This document shows, piece by piece, positions 16,525 to 25,032 of a stretch of 64,000 nt of DNA (position 1 is its first letter; the number at the start of each line of letters is the position of its first letter). The translations under genes were made by a program, and so were the position numbers. The stretch comes from CAYGDP01 sp964348665 (GTDB taxonomy: Bacteria > Verrucomicrobiota > Verrucomicrobiia > Palsa-1439 > CAYGDP01): the NCBI GenBank assembly GCA_964348665.1, contig CAYGDP010000006.1:140882-204881 (forward strand), read 5' to 3'. Below the pieces are notes generated by a model. The model was not told the origin of the DNA and did no database searches. It saw nothing but the letters and a program-made list of their open reading frames with translations.

Positions 16525-17670
16525 ATGACCGAGCGAGAGGCAATCATTATCTTGAACATGGTCGAGCATATCGGCCCGGTGAAGCTGCGCGCGTTGCGCG
16601 AGCGGTTTGGGTCGGCGGAAAAAATCCTCGGCGCGACCGAGAGCGAGTTGAAACACGTAAACGGCATTGGCGACGCGGCAGCGAGAGCAATCCACGACTG
16701 GGAAAAATCGGTAGATTTGTCGAGCGAATTGCAACGGATCGAGGAATTTGGTGCGCACGTAATCGATCAAGGCGATGCCGAGTATCCCGAAAACCTCGCC
16801 GAGATTCATGACCCGCCGATGGCGCTCTACATCAAAGGACAAATCAAGCCGGAAGACAAACGCGCCATTGCCATTGTCGGCTCGCGGCACACGACGCATT
16901 ACGGGTTGGAGACGGCAAAAAAACTCGGGTATCAACTCGCCTATGCGGGCGTGACGGTCGTGAGCGGGATGGCGCGCGGGATTGACACCGCAGCCCATCA
17001 AGGCGCGCTCGCGGCAAAAGGCCGCACCATCGCCGTGCTGGGCTGCGGAATCAACGTGGTCTATCCGCCGGAAAATAAATCGCTCTACGACAAGATCGTC
17101 GAGAGCGGCGGTGCGATTGTCAGCGAGTATCCATTCAACTCGCCGCCGGACGCGCAAAATTTCGCGATTCGTAATCGCGTCATCAGCGGCCTCTCGCTCG
17201 GCTGCGTGGTGATCGAAGCGGGCATCAGCAGCGGCGCGATGATCACGGTGAAGTGGGCCGAGGAACAAGGACGACCCGTGTTCGCCGTGCCGGGGCGGAT
17301 TGATTCGCCACCGTCCAAAGGCTGCCACAAACTCATCAAAGACGGCGCCAAGTTGGTCGAGGATGCGGAGGACATCTTGACCGAGTTCGAATATTTGCAG
17401 CCGTTGGCCGAGGAGGCGAAGAAGAAAGGGGAAGCGGAAGAAACGACCATGGGCAGGGACGCCCACCTTGGCGGGCAAGCCCGTGCCACCAAATTATCAG
17501 AGGTGGAGCAAAAAGTTTACGATGTCGTTGGCAAGGACGAAACCGAGATGGACGAAATAATTCGCGCATCGGATTTGACAAGTGGGCATGTGTCGGCCAC
17601 ATTGCTGGCGCTTGAAATGAAAAAACTGGTCAAACAACTGCCCGGCAAACGTTTCGTGCGCGTTGGCTGA
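16525..17670 (+). CDS. dprA: DNA processing protein DprA
   Basis: DprA loads RecA on incoming single-stranded DNA during natural transformation. The product is 381 residues. It has an N-terminal helix-hairpin-helix/SAM-like region (HIGPVKLRALRERFGSAEKI), the Rossmann-like core with AIAIVGSRHTTHYGLETAKK, VVSGMARGIDTAAHQGAL, GCGINVVYPPENKSLY, FAIRNRVISGLS and VFAVPGRIDSPPSKGCHKLI, and a C-terminal winged helix from about 325. Between core and winged helix is a linker containing MGRDAHLGGQARATK, coded by a palindromic repeat (17450-17490). The stop lies 10 bp before the topA ATG, the common dprA-topA pairing. Confidence 0.95.
   Translation: MTEREAIIILNMVEHIGPVKLRALRERFGSAEKILGATESELKHVNGIGDAAARAIHDWEKSVDLSSELQRIEEFGAHVIDQGDAEYPENLAEIHDPPMALYIKGQIKPEDKRAIAIVGSRHTTHYGLETAKKLGYQLAYAGVTVVSGMARGIDTAAHQGALAAKGRTIAVLGCGINVVYPPENKSLYDKIVESGGAIVSEYPFNSPPDAQNFAIRNRVISGLSLGCVVIEAGISSGAMITVKWAEEQGRPVFAVPGRIDSPPSKGCHKLIKDGAKLVEDAEDILTEFEYLQPLAEEAKKKGEAEETTMGRDAHLGGQARATKLSEVEQKVYDVVGKDETEMDEIIRASDLTSGHVSATLLALEMKKLVKQLPGKRFVRVG
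17450..17490. repeat. GC-rich palindromic repeat in the dprA linker
   Basis: GGGCAGGGACGCCCACCTTG followed by GCGGGCAAGCCCGTGCCACC is read in frame as GRDAHLGGQARAT. Its start (GGCAGGGACGCC) and end (GTGCCACC) match the copy at 20437-20465 before xerC, with an extra hairpin between. Confidence 0.65.
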
Positions 17671-17680
17671 CAAACTCACT

Positions 17681-20425
17681 ATGCCTAAATCACTCGTTAT
17701 CGTTGAATCGCCCGCCAAAGCGAAGACCATCTACAAATACCTCGGGGCCAGCTACATCGTAAAAGCCTCGATGGGTCACGTCGTTGACCTGCCCAGCAAG
17801 GGGCTGAACGTGGACATCGAAAACCGCTTCGAGCCGACCTATTCCGTGATGGATAAAAAGGGAAACGTCATCAAGGAACTCAAAGAAGCGGCGAAAGGCG
17901 CGGAAAAGATTTTTCTGGCGACTGACCCCGATCGCGAAGGCGAGGCGATCGCGTGGCACCTGCGCGATCTGCTCGGTGGCAAACGCAGTGCGAACCGGTT
18001 TCATCGCGTCGAATTTCACGAAATCACTCCGACGGCAATCCGCGCTGCCTTTGCCCAGCCGCGCAACGTGGACGAAAACCTGTTTAATTCGCAGCAAGCG
18101 CGGCGCGTGCTCGACCGCATCGTCGGGTATCAAATCAGTCCGCTTCTCTGGCGGCGACTGCACGGCGCCCGATCAGCGGGACGCGTCCAATCGGTCGCGG
18201 TGCGGCTGATCGTGGATCGCGAGCGCGAGATTCGCGCGTTCAAGCCGCAAGAGTATTGGTCGGTAGAGGCGGAATTGCGCAAACAAACGAATCCGGCTAC
18301 CCAATTCCATGCGCGATTGGCGCGCATTGGCGAGGAAAAGTTGATTGATGTCGAAAAAAGCCAGTTTTTGCTCCGCGACCAAGCCACTGCGGACGCTGCC
18401 AAGAAGGAATTGGAGGGTGCGGCGTGGAAAGTCGAGAAGATTGACGAACAACCGCGCAAGCGCAACCCCTTCCCACCGTTTATGACCAGCACGCTCCAGC
18501 GCGCGGCGGCGACGAATCTGAATTTCGGCACGGAACAAACGATGCGAATCTCCCAGCAGCTTTACGAGGGGGCGGAGGTGGGCGACGAAGGCGCGGTAGG
18601 TCTGATTACCTATATGCGCACCGATGCGCTGACCGTATCCAAGGACGCCCAAGCCGAATGTCTCGGCTATATCCGCGAGAAATTCGGCGCGGAATTTGCC
18701 CCCGAGACTCCAAATGTTTATAAATCGCGCCAGAGCGCGCAGGGCGCGCACGAGGCAATTCGTCCGACCTCGGTGCGACGCACCCCCGAGAGCGTGGCGC
18801 GTTACCTCGACCGTCAGCAACTCGCGCTCTACACCCTGATCTGGAAACGCTTTGTCGCCAGCCAAATGCGCGCCGCGGAAACGCTGATCAAGTCGGTGGA
18901 CATTTTGGCGCGCAACGACAAAGTTGCCAAGCCGCGCGATTTCTGGTTTCGAGCCAGCAGCACGCAGATAACCTTCGCTGGCTTTCTGAAAGTCTACGGC
19001 GTTGAAGAAGGCGAGGATGACAAGATGGCCGAGGAAGTAAGCGAGCCAATTCCGCCCCTGACCGTCGCCGAGATGCTGGATCTGCTCGGACTCAAGCCGG
19101 AACAACATTTTACCGAGCCGCCTCCGCGCTATTCGGAGGCGACCCTGGTGAAGGCGCTGGAGGAATTGGGTATTGGTCGCCCCAGCACGTATGCGCCAAC
19201 GGTGTACACGATCCAGAAACGCAAGTATGTGGAAAAAGAGAAAGGTCGCCTGCGTCCCACCGACGTGGGCGAAAAGACCACCGATTTACTGGTGGAAAAA
19301 TTCCCTAATCTGATGGACGTGAAGTTCACGGCGCAGATGGAGGAGCAATTGGACGAAATCGAGTCGGGCAAAGTCGAGTGGCACGAGTTGCTCCAGAAGT
19401 TTTACGACGACTTCAAACCGATGCTCGATACCGCGCTTGCGCTCAAAAAGGAAAAGACCGACCTGAAATGCCCCGAATGCAAGAAGGGCATGCTGGTAAT
19501 CACCGAAGGGCGCAAAGGAGAATACGTCGCGTGCTCGCGGTATCCGAAATGCAAATTCTCCAGCGACTATCGCCGCGACGCCAAAGGTGCGATCGAGCTG
19601 GTCGAGCAGGAACCGACCGGGGTTATTTGTGTGCAATGCCAATCGCCCATGGTGTTGCGACAAGGCAAACGCGGGGAATTTCTAGCCTGTTCGGCGTATC
19701 CAAAGTGTAAGACAACCTCCAACTTCATCCGCAATGCGGAAGGAAAAATCGAAATGAAAGCTGAAGAATCTACAGGACAAGTCTGCGACAAATGCAACTC
19801 TCCCATGGTCATCCGCAGCGGCAAGCGAGGAGAATTTCTCGCCTGCTCGGCGTATCCAAAGTGCAAGAACGCCAAGAGCTTTACCAAGGACGAAACGGGC
19901 AAAATCACCGTCATCGAAAAACCAGCGCCAGTGGATTCCGGCCAGAAATGCGAGAAATGTGGGTCTGCAATGGTCATTCGCACCGGCAAACGCGGTCCGT
20001 TTCTCGCCTGCTCGGGTTTTCCGAAATGCCGCAATGCCAAACCGCTGCCGGACAATCTCAAGGATATGGCGCCCGCCGCGCCGCCGAAGCCAGCGCCCGT
20101 CGAGACGGACGAGAAATGCGAGAACTGCGGCAAACCCATGATGATTCGCCAAAGCGCGCGAGGACCGTTCCTCGGTTGTTCAGGATATCCCAAATGCAAG
20201 ACCGCCCGACCGTTGCCGGAAAACCTGAATGTAGGAGTGGCGTCCACGCCGCGACCGACCGAAGCAACCCCGTCCGCCACCGCAAAACCCGCGGCGGAAC
20301 CAACGGGCGAAACATGCGAGAAATGTGGCGCCCCGATGGTCAAGCGGCGCGGAAAATTTGGCGAGTTCCTCGCTTGCTCGGCCTACCCGAAATGCAAGAG
20401 CACCAAAAAAATCGAGGCAGCGTAA
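17681..20425 (+). CDS. topA: DNA topoisomerase I
   Basis: This type IA topoisomerase relaxes negative supercoils. The start is the ATG at 17681 (MPKSLVIVESPAKAKTIYKY); 914 residues. It has the TOPRIM acidic motif TDPDREGEAIAWHL (about 81-94) and active-site Y311 in GLITYMRTDAL, with EAIRPTSV and ELGIGRPSTYAPT further on. After about residue 600 there are six consecutive four-cysteine zinc fingers (pattern CxxC, GxFLACS, YPKC), more than the three zinc-coordinating fingers of the E. coli enzyme. They differ slightly and are joined by 20-40 residue spacers that are Pro/Ala-rich towards the end. The gene follows dprA closely and its end meets the recombinase gene. Confidence 0.97.
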   Translation: MPKSLVIVESPAKAKTIYKYLGASYIVKASMGHVVDLPSKGLNVDIENRFEPTYSVMDKKGNVIKELKEAAKGAEKIFLATDPDREGEAIAWHLRDLLGGKRSANRFHRVEFHEITPTAIRAAFAQPRNVDENLFNSQQARRVLDRIVGYQISPLLWRRLHGARSAGRVQSVAVRLIVDREREIRAFKPQEYWSVEAELRKQTNPATQFHARLARIGEEKLIDVEKSQFLLRDQATADAAKKELEGAAWKVEKIDEQPRKRNPFPPFMTSTLQRAAATNLNFGTEQTMRISQQLYEGAEVGDEGAVGLITYMRTDALTVSKDAQAECLGYIREKFGAEFAPETPNVYKSRQSAQGAHEAIRPTSVRRTPESVARYLDRQQLALYTLIWKRFVASQMRAAETLIKSVDILARNDKVAKPRDFWFRASSTQITFAGFLKVYGVEEGEDDKMAEEVSEPIPPLTVAEMLDLLGLKPEQHFTEPPPRYSEATLVKALEELGIGRPSTYAPTVYTIQKRKYVEKEKGRLRPTDVGEKTTDLLVEKFPNLMDVKFTAQMEEQLDEIESGKVEWHELLQKFYDDFKPMLDTALALKKEKTDLKCPECKKGMLVITEGRKGEYVACSRYPKCKFSSDYRRDAKGAIELVEQEPTGVICVQCQSPMVLRQGKRGEFLACSAYPKCKTTSNFIRNAEGKIEMKAEESTGQVCDKCNSPMVIRSGKRGEFLACSAYPKCKNAKSFTKDETGKITVIEKPAPVDSGQKCEKCGSAMVIRTGKRGPFLACSGFPKCRNAKPLPDNLKDMAPAAPPKPAPVETDEKCENCGKPMMIRQSARGPFLGCSGYPKCKTARPLPENLNVGVASTPRPTEATPSATAKPAAEPTGETCEKCGAPMVKRRGKFGEFLACSAYPKCKSTKKIEAA

Positions 20426-20436
20426 AAAGCAATGGT

Positions 20437-20465
20437 GCGCCACAGGCAGGGACGCCTGTGCCACC
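20437..20465. repeat. CACAGGC palindrome at the xerC start
   Basis: CACAGGCAGGGACGCCTGTG (20441-20460) has a perfect 7-bp stem CACAGGC/GCCTGTG with a six-base loop. Its GTG is the likely recombinase start codon. It is a member of the family also seen in sufS and dprA. Confidence 0.75.
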
Positions 20466-21402
20466 AAAACCCGACCCGCACCTCAAATCCTTTCTCGATT
20501 ACCTCACGGCCGAGCGCAACGCGTCCGCGCTCACCATTCGCAACTATCGCGCCGACATTCTCCAGTTTGCCGCGTGGCTCGGTGAACAAAATCGCGGTGC
20601 GGTGGACTGGACATCGCTCGAACTCTATCATTTCCGGCGTTACCTCGCGCATTTGAGCGAAAAAAAATATGAGCGAGCCAGCATTCTGCTCAAACTCTCC
20701 GCCTTGCGGTCGTTCTACAAATTTCTGATGCGGCGCGGCATTTTGAAAACCAATCCTCTCGCCGGGCTGGTCCGCCCCAAACGCGGTCGACCGCTGCCCA
20801 AATTCCTCTCGCCCGACCAAGTCGAGGCGTTGCTGGCAGCACCAATCAAAATCCTGGCCGACGCAAAAAAGAGCGGAAAGAAACGCGGGCGACCGCTCAA
20901 TGAACTCGCCGCGTTGCGCGACCGGGCGATCCTCGAGACACTTTATTCCAGCGGTCTCCGCATTCAAGAACTCGTCGGAATGAATCGGGAAAGCATAGAT
21001 TTGGTTGGAGAAACCTTGCGCGTCCGCGGCAAGGGAAAGAAAGAACGACTGTGTCCCGTCGGCGCGCCCGCGTTGGAGGCGATTCAGGAATATTGGAAAA
21101 AGCTCGGCCCGCGCCATCGGGGCGATCCGGCGTTTGAAAATCAATCGGGTGGACGGTTGACAGCAAGGATGACGCAGCAAAAACTCAAGAAATACCTAAT
21201 CGTTGCGGGGCTGGATCCCAAACTGACGCCACACAAAATACGCCACTCCTTTGCCACACACTTGCTCAACGCCGGTGCGGATCTGCGCGCCGTGCAAGAG
21301 CTGCTAGGTCATGCCAATCTCTCGACAACGCAAATCTACACCCATGTCGGCACCGAGCAGTTGAAGAAAGTGTATGACAAAGCGCATCCGCGGGCGGCGT
21401 AG
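20458..21402 (+). CDS. xerC: Tyrosine recombinase XerC/XerD
   Basis: Xer recombinases resolve chromosome dimers at dif. From the GTG at 20458 the product is 314 residues (PPKPDPHLKSFLDYLTAERN). An in-frame ATG at 20392 inside the topA end is possible, but it adds 22 residues that look like read-through of topA and repeat. An N-terminal SAM-like domain is followed by the catalytic domain with R in SGLRIQELVGM, K in GKGKKER, HKIRHSFATHLL (H and R), LGHANLSTTQIYTH (H) and the nucleophile Y in the same segment. A short basic insertion (about 130-150, DAKKSGKKRGRP) separates the domains. XerC versus XerD cannot be settled by eye. The last 46 bases are repeated after the gene. Confidence 0.9.
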   Translation: MPPKPDPHLKSFLDYLTAERNASALTIRNYRADILQFAAWLGEQNRGAVDWTSLELYHFRRYLAHLSEKKYERASILLKLSALRSFYKFLMRRGILKTNPLAGLVRPKRGRPLPKFLSPDQVEALLAAPIKILADAKKSGKKRGRPLNELAALRDRAILETLYSSGLRIQELVGMNRESIDLVGETLRVRGKGKKERLCPVGAPALEAIQEYWKKLGPRHRGDPAFENQSGGRLTARMTQQKLKKYLIVAGLDPKLTPHKIRHSFATHLLNAGADLRAVQELLGHANLSTTQIYTHVGTEQLKKVYDKAHPRAA

Positions 21403-21413
21403 CCGCGCAGCAG

Positions 21414-21490
21414 AAACTCCAAATCCCAAACTTCAAACTCCAAGCAGTTGAAGCCTGTGTATGAACATGAAGCATCTGCGGACGGCGTAA
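21414..21490. repeat. 7-bp array followed by partial copy of the xerC 3' end
   Basis: Units AACTCCA, AATCCCA, AACTTCA, AACTCCA occupy 21414-21441. Then 21444-21490 repeats the gene end at 21357-21402 with small changes: GCAGTTGAAG, GTGTATGA and the CGGCGTA end are shared. The offset is 87 bp. Confidence 0.7.
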
Positions 21491-21504
21491 ATATTTTACG
21501 CGCG

Positions 21505-21981
21505 TCACTCGGGAAAACCTCGAAACACCCCTTCGTCATCGATAGCCCCAGTAAAATCTTCCCAATCCATGTTGGCAATTGAAAGATTACTCTCAATCCA
21601 AAAAATCTGTGAGGGTACCGTCCGAAACGTCCGACCTGGCTCTCCGCACAGATCAACAACTAAAATCGGATGATCAGGATGGGACATGGCAATCCCGTCT
21701 ACAACGAACATCAGTATTGGATTGTATCCATCACCCAAGAGTTCAAGCAACTGCTCCGTCGTGGCATCCCTGTAATCTGGATCATCAACGATATGCACAG
21801 AAGTTTCGGATTTTCCCAGCCATTGGACCGTGGCTTCGATCGCAGCCGCGAACATACCTGACGCTTCTTGAATCTCTGGAGCAGGCACTCGAACGGCTGA
21901 ACAGATCTCTCTCCAAACATTTTCATTGGAGAAGTCAGTCCGCAGTAGAAGCGTTTGCTCAGCTCGCGGTAGTGGTTTCAT
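21505..21981 (-). CDS. DUF6924-like protein
   Basis: The product is 158 residues from the ATG at 21981. The N-terminus LPRAEQTLLLRTDFSNENVW and the later HIVDDPDYRD and LMFVVDGIAMS match my memory of the DUF6924 family, small soluble proteins common in actinobacteria. Their function is unknown, and some lie beside polymorphic toxins like immunity proteins. No toxin gene is adjacent here. It is alone on the minus strand between the xerC duplication and a waaA remnant, in a region of decayed sequence. Family assignment is from memory and moderately certain. Confidence 0.65.
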   Translation of the reverse strand: MKPLPRAEQTLLLRTDFSNENVWREICSAVRVPAPEIQEASGMFAAAIEATVQWLGKSETSVHIVDDPDYRDATTEQLLELLGDGYNPILMFVVDGIAMSHPDHPILVVDLCGEPGRTFRTVPSQIFWIESNLSIANMDWEDFTGAIDDEGVFRGFPE

Positions 21982-22145
21982 AGCGATTTCCTTGATAGCC
22001 GTTGCTGCGTCCCCAACATATTCTCAACCGCGAATTAGTTGTAATTTTCATCGGGCCAATCCTACTCGGCTTCTCGGGGTTGTCAACATCGGGCTGCGGA
22101 GAGAAGGCTTGCCCCAACCCGATGGTCGGGGCTACAACTTCCCTA

Positions 22146-22400
22146 ATGTGGCTGCTTTATAATTTGCTGTTCCCGATTGGATTCCTGCTGCTGTCGCCGT
22201 TTTATTTTTGGAAGATGGAGCGGCGCGGGAATTGGCGCGCGGGATTTGACCAGCGGTTTGGCTTGTACGACACGGAATTTAGCGCCCGAGTTGGCGAGGG
22301 CGTTGACGGCGGCGAGCGGGGGCGTAAAATTGCCGATGTCCGTACGCACGAAAACCAGGGAGGGGCGACATTCTTGGCGCCTGTGGCTTGCAGCCTGTAG
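22146..22400 (+). pseudogene. waaA: Truncated 3-deoxy-D-manno-octulosonate transferase (waaA) 5' remnant
   Basis: From the ATG at 22146 the first 42 codons read MWLLYNLLFPIGFLLLSPFY, then a KMERRGNWRAGFDQRFGLYD segment. This is the membrane anchor and first motif of Kdo transferase. Homology stops abruptly at about 22271. The frame then runs through unrelated GC-rich sequence to a stop at 22398-22400, without the glycosyltransferase domains, which normally need about 380 more residues. It is therefore a 5' stub left by deletion or by rearrangement at repeats. The intact gene must lie elsewhere if the cell makes Kdo. A palindromic-type repeat (about 22100-22135) lies just upstream. Confidence 0.7.
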
Positions 22401-22405
22401 AATTG

Positions 22406-22432
22406 CTCGCCGCGCGGGGGCGCGCGGCCTAC
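22406..22432. repeat. CTCGCC...GGCCTAC hairpin repeat, copy 1
   Basis: Arms CTCGCC and GGCCTAC enclose a stem GCGCG/CGCGC and loop GGGG. The copy at 32892-32918 keeps the arms but has stem GTCCG/CGGAC and loop AGGG, so paired positions change together. Confidence 0.75.
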
Positions 22433-22628
22433 AAAAACGCAATTTTCCGATGGGAGGTGTGTTAGGACACGTGCCCCTCCAAACAACTGGCGGCAAGCCT
22501 CACGTGGCGAAATCGGGATATATCAACTGGCTCCAATAATATTGCAGCGATAGGAATGTTGCCGCTCCTTGATGGATTGATGGAATTGCGCGCTTGTGGC
22601 TGACGCGACTCGTCATTACAATCTGGAT

Positions 22629-23735
22629 ATGAGATTGATTGCCTGGATCGTCGCCGGGGTCCTGTTGTTGTGTTCTGTCGTTCGAGCGGAGATGCATACC
22701 TACGGTGGCAAGGACAACATTGACAAAATCCACGGATACGCCGTGTATTTTGTGCCGAAAGGCCGCGAGCCACTGGCCGATTGGAAGGAGCGGCTGAATT
22801 ACTATGCGCGACGAATCGAGGCGTTTCACGAACGCGAGTTTGCGGGTCAATCCAAGCTGACCGTCGAGATTTTGCCGCAACCTGTCATTGGGAAGAACGC
22901 CATCGCCGGCTACGAATTCAAGGATGGCGACGTTACCTACAACAAAATCACCAAGGAATCACGAGCGGCGGTGAATCTAGACCGGGCAAAAGGTTTTCCG
23001 GTTGTCATCGTTTTTGCCGATATCAATCATTGCCGATACGACGATTGGGAGCGTTGTTGCGCCAGCGAAAATTGCAAGTGTGAGGGTCATCCCGACGCCT
23101 GTCGGGGAAATGTCGAGCGCAACGGTACCGAGCATCCCGGCTCGCCTTGCGGCGGCGCGAGGGCGGCGTATTTTGAGAACGAGCATATCGGGGTTGGGCT
23201 TGTGACAGCGGACGGCTGGCGCGTGCCGGTTTTGGGAACGGACTGTGTGGTTTATCACGAAGGCATCGGGCACGCGATCGGCCTGCCGCATCCTGAAAAG
23301 AACAATGCCAATGTGATGGATCTCGGCCAGTACTTCGGGCCGATTTCGGCAAGCTGGCTGGAAATCGAACAAAAGAAGGCGATGGGCTGGAAGGAAGTGC
23401 CGTTGAACAAGGCGACCATCTTCTCGGCGTTAAAAGTCAAACACGGCCCTGTCAGGGTAAAGGCGGGAGAAACCTTCACCATCACGGCCACCGTGGATAA
23501 GAGCGTTTCGGCAAAGGATGTGCGCGCAGAGATTCAGACACCCGACTGGAAATGGAAAAAACTGACAAAACCCCAAATTGAGGAGGATGACAAAAACATC
23601 CGTTACAAATTCACGGTACCGGCGTTCGACAAGCCGACGCCCGTCGCATATCGAGTCGTGGCCAGGACGGAGCGGGATGAGACAGAGATTTGGGGTTACG
23701 CGCGCGTAATGGAGCGAAAGCCAGAAGGGAAATGA
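22629..23735 (+). CDS. Secreted zincin-type metalloprotease-like protein
   Basis: The product is 368 residues from the ATG at 22629, with a signal peptide MRLIAWIVAGVLLLCSVVRA. The likely zinc site is HEGIGHAIGLPHPE (HExxHxxGxxH), the extended motif of metzincins, followed by NVMDLGQY with the Met expected of a Met-turn. Before it lies a Cys-rich stretch (RCCASENCKCEGHPDACRGN) unusual for a bacterial protein; it may form disulfides. The last 100 residues read as a beta-sandwich (VKHGPVRVKAGETFTITATV). The target is unknown. The gene lies in an accessory stretch next to a secreted esterase, suggesting extracellular polymer or protein breakdown. Confidence 0.8.
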   Translation: MRLIAWIVAGVLLLCSVVRAEMHTYGGKDNIDKIHGYAVYFVPKGREPLADWKERLNYYARRIEAFHEREFAGQSKLTVEILPQPVIGKNAIAGYEFKDGDVTYNKITKESRAAVNLDRAKGFPVVIVFADINHCRYDDWERCCASENCKCEGHPDACRGNVERNGTEHPGSPCGGARAAYFENEHIGVGLVTADGWRVPVLGTDCVVYHEGIGHAIGLPHPEKNNANVMDLGQYFGPISASWLEIEQKKAMGWKEVPLNKATIFSALKVKHGPVRVKAGETFTITATVDKSVSAKDVRAEIQTPDWKWKKLTKPQIEEDDKNIRYKFTVPAFDKPTPVAYRVVARTERDETEIWGYARVMERKPEGK

Positions 23736-23783
23736 GCAGAAGGATAACCCGCAAAACGCGCGGAAGGACGCGAAAAAGTTTTT

Positions 23784-23807
23784 CCTCTCCCATGCAAGTG
23801 GGAGAGG
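23784..23807. repeat. CCTCTCCCA palindrome
   Basis: CCTCTCCCA (23784-23792), loop TGCAAG, then TGGGAGAGG (23799-23807): a perfect 9-bp stem between the protease and esterase genes. No T-run follows on the plus strand, so I call it an interspersed palindrome rather than a terminator. Confidence 0.6.
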
Positions 23808-23900
23808 GTTGAATGAGGACTTCCGAGAGCGAATTTTCGATAAACTTTTCTTTTGCTCACACATCAGCGCCAAGCGCAGAATCTTCGCCGAGATCGGAAG

Positions 23901-24857
23901 ATGATGATCAACAAGAGTTCTGCAATCGTCATGGAAGTGACTGCCGGCTTTGCAGGAATCGTCAAAGCGATTCCAAGGGCGCTCTGCGTGCGCCGTTTCG
24001 ATTCTTTTACGCTCATGGTCGTCGTGACAATGTGCTGCGCACCCCTATTGCGCGCAGACGATTTGACCAACCTGAACGACGTTCCCTCGGATCTCACCGT
24101 GCCAGTCGTCGCCACCGGCCAGCCGCGCGCCGGCGCTCGTGTGTGGCAGAAGAACCCCGGCTATGAAGACTGGAAAGTTGCCCACGCCCTCTACCTTCCG
24201 TCCGACTGGAAGGCGGACGGTCGCTATCCGGTGATCTTCGAGTATCCGGGAAACGGCAACTATCAGAACACTCTCGGGGATAGGAGTGACGGGACGATTG
24301 AGGGATGTCAGATGGGATATGGATTATCTGGCGGGAAAGGGATGATTTGGGTTTCGCTGCCGTTCGTTGATCCGAAGACGCGCGCCCACGCCCGCGTATG
24401 GTGGGGCGATCCGGATGAGACCGCCCGTTACTGCAAGCAGACCGTCGCTCGCATATGCCGGGAATACGGCGGCGATCCCAACCGTTTGATCCTCACTGGT
24501 TTTTCTCGCGGCGCGATCGCCTGCAACTATATCGGGCTACGGGATGACGAGATCGCGAAACTCTGGCGAGGCTTTCTTGTTCACAGCCACTACGACGGTG
24601 TCCGGAAATGGGATTATCCGGATAGTGATTCTGAGTCGGCTCGGAAGCGCCTCGCGCGACTGGGGACCCGCTCGCAATTCATCTGCCACGAAGAATCAAC
24701 GAAGGCGGTGGAGTCGTACCTCAAAGGAGCGAATTCCAAAGGGGTGTTCACCTTCGTATCGCTCCCGTATCGTAATCACTCGTCAGCCTGGGTATTGAAA
24801 GATCTTCCCGTCCGCACCCAGGCGCGGGAATGGTTGGCGAAGATCGTGCAGAATTGA
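23901..24857 (+). CDS. Secreted alpha/beta-hydrolase (esterase-like)
   Basis: The product is 318 residues from the ATG at 23901; another ATG at 24015 would also leave a leader (MVVVTMCCAPLLRA). After a hydrophobic leader ending near LLRADD comes an alpha/beta-hydrolase domain: HALYLPSDWKADGRYPVIFE opens the fold, the nucleophile elbow is TGFSRGAIAC (GxSxG), and a late His (RNHSSAWV) can serve as the catalytic base. Such secreted hydrolases act on carbohydrate or lipid esters; the substrate is unknown. It lies 165 bp after the metalloprotease on the same strand. Confidence 0.8.
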   Translation: MMINKSSAIVMEVTAGFAGIVKAIPRALCVRRFDSFTLMVVVTMCCAPLLRADDLTNLNDVPSDLTVPVVATGQPRAGARVWQKNPGYEDWKVAHALYLPSDWKADGRYPVIFEYPGNGNYQNTLGDRSDGTIEGCQMGYGLSGGKGMIWVSLPFVDPKTRAHARVWWGDPDETARYCKQTVARICREYGGDPNRLILTGFSRGAIACNYIGLRDDEIAKLWRGFLVHSHYDGVRKWDYPDSDSESARKRLARLGTRSQFICHEESTKAVESYLKGANSKGVFTFVSLPYRNHSSAWVLKDLPVRTQAREWLAKIVQN

Positions 24858-24917
24858 ATTGCGTATAAGAAGGGCGGTATTCTTCGCTAGGCATACATTT
24901 GACTGGCATGCCCGCTC

Positions 24918-24984
24918 CCTTGTCTTGCGTCTGCGTTCGTGTTATTCGTATCCCATTAAGATCGTTTGCTGCTGGCTCTACGCC
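24918..24984 (+). pseudogene. 5' fragment of a second copy of the TIM-barrel gene
   Basis: These 67 bases align without gaps to 25607-25673, the start of the intact TIM-barrel gene, with about 10 differences. The coding part reads IKIVCCWLYA against MKIVCCWLYA. The initiator ATG is ATT, and after the first 10 codons the similarity ends. Within the codons most differences fall at third positions (ATC/ATT, CTC/CTT, TAC/TAT, GCC/GCG), as if both copies had once been under protein selection. The upstream half of the alignment may belong to a dispersed 10-bp repeat. Confidence 0.6.
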
Positions 24985-25032
24985 ACAACTGGGCGCTTGC
25001 GTCATTACTAAATCCACGGTATTTTGTAGCCG

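Noticed and set aside
22143..22496. 117-codon minus-strand gene over the waaA remnant
   Set aside because: No motif; the waaA start on the plus strand is recognisable and the rest is repeat sequence.
23784..23807. Rho-independent terminator after the metalloprotease gene
   Set aside because: The stem is strong but no T-run follows on the plus strand; it matches an interspersed palindrome style instead.
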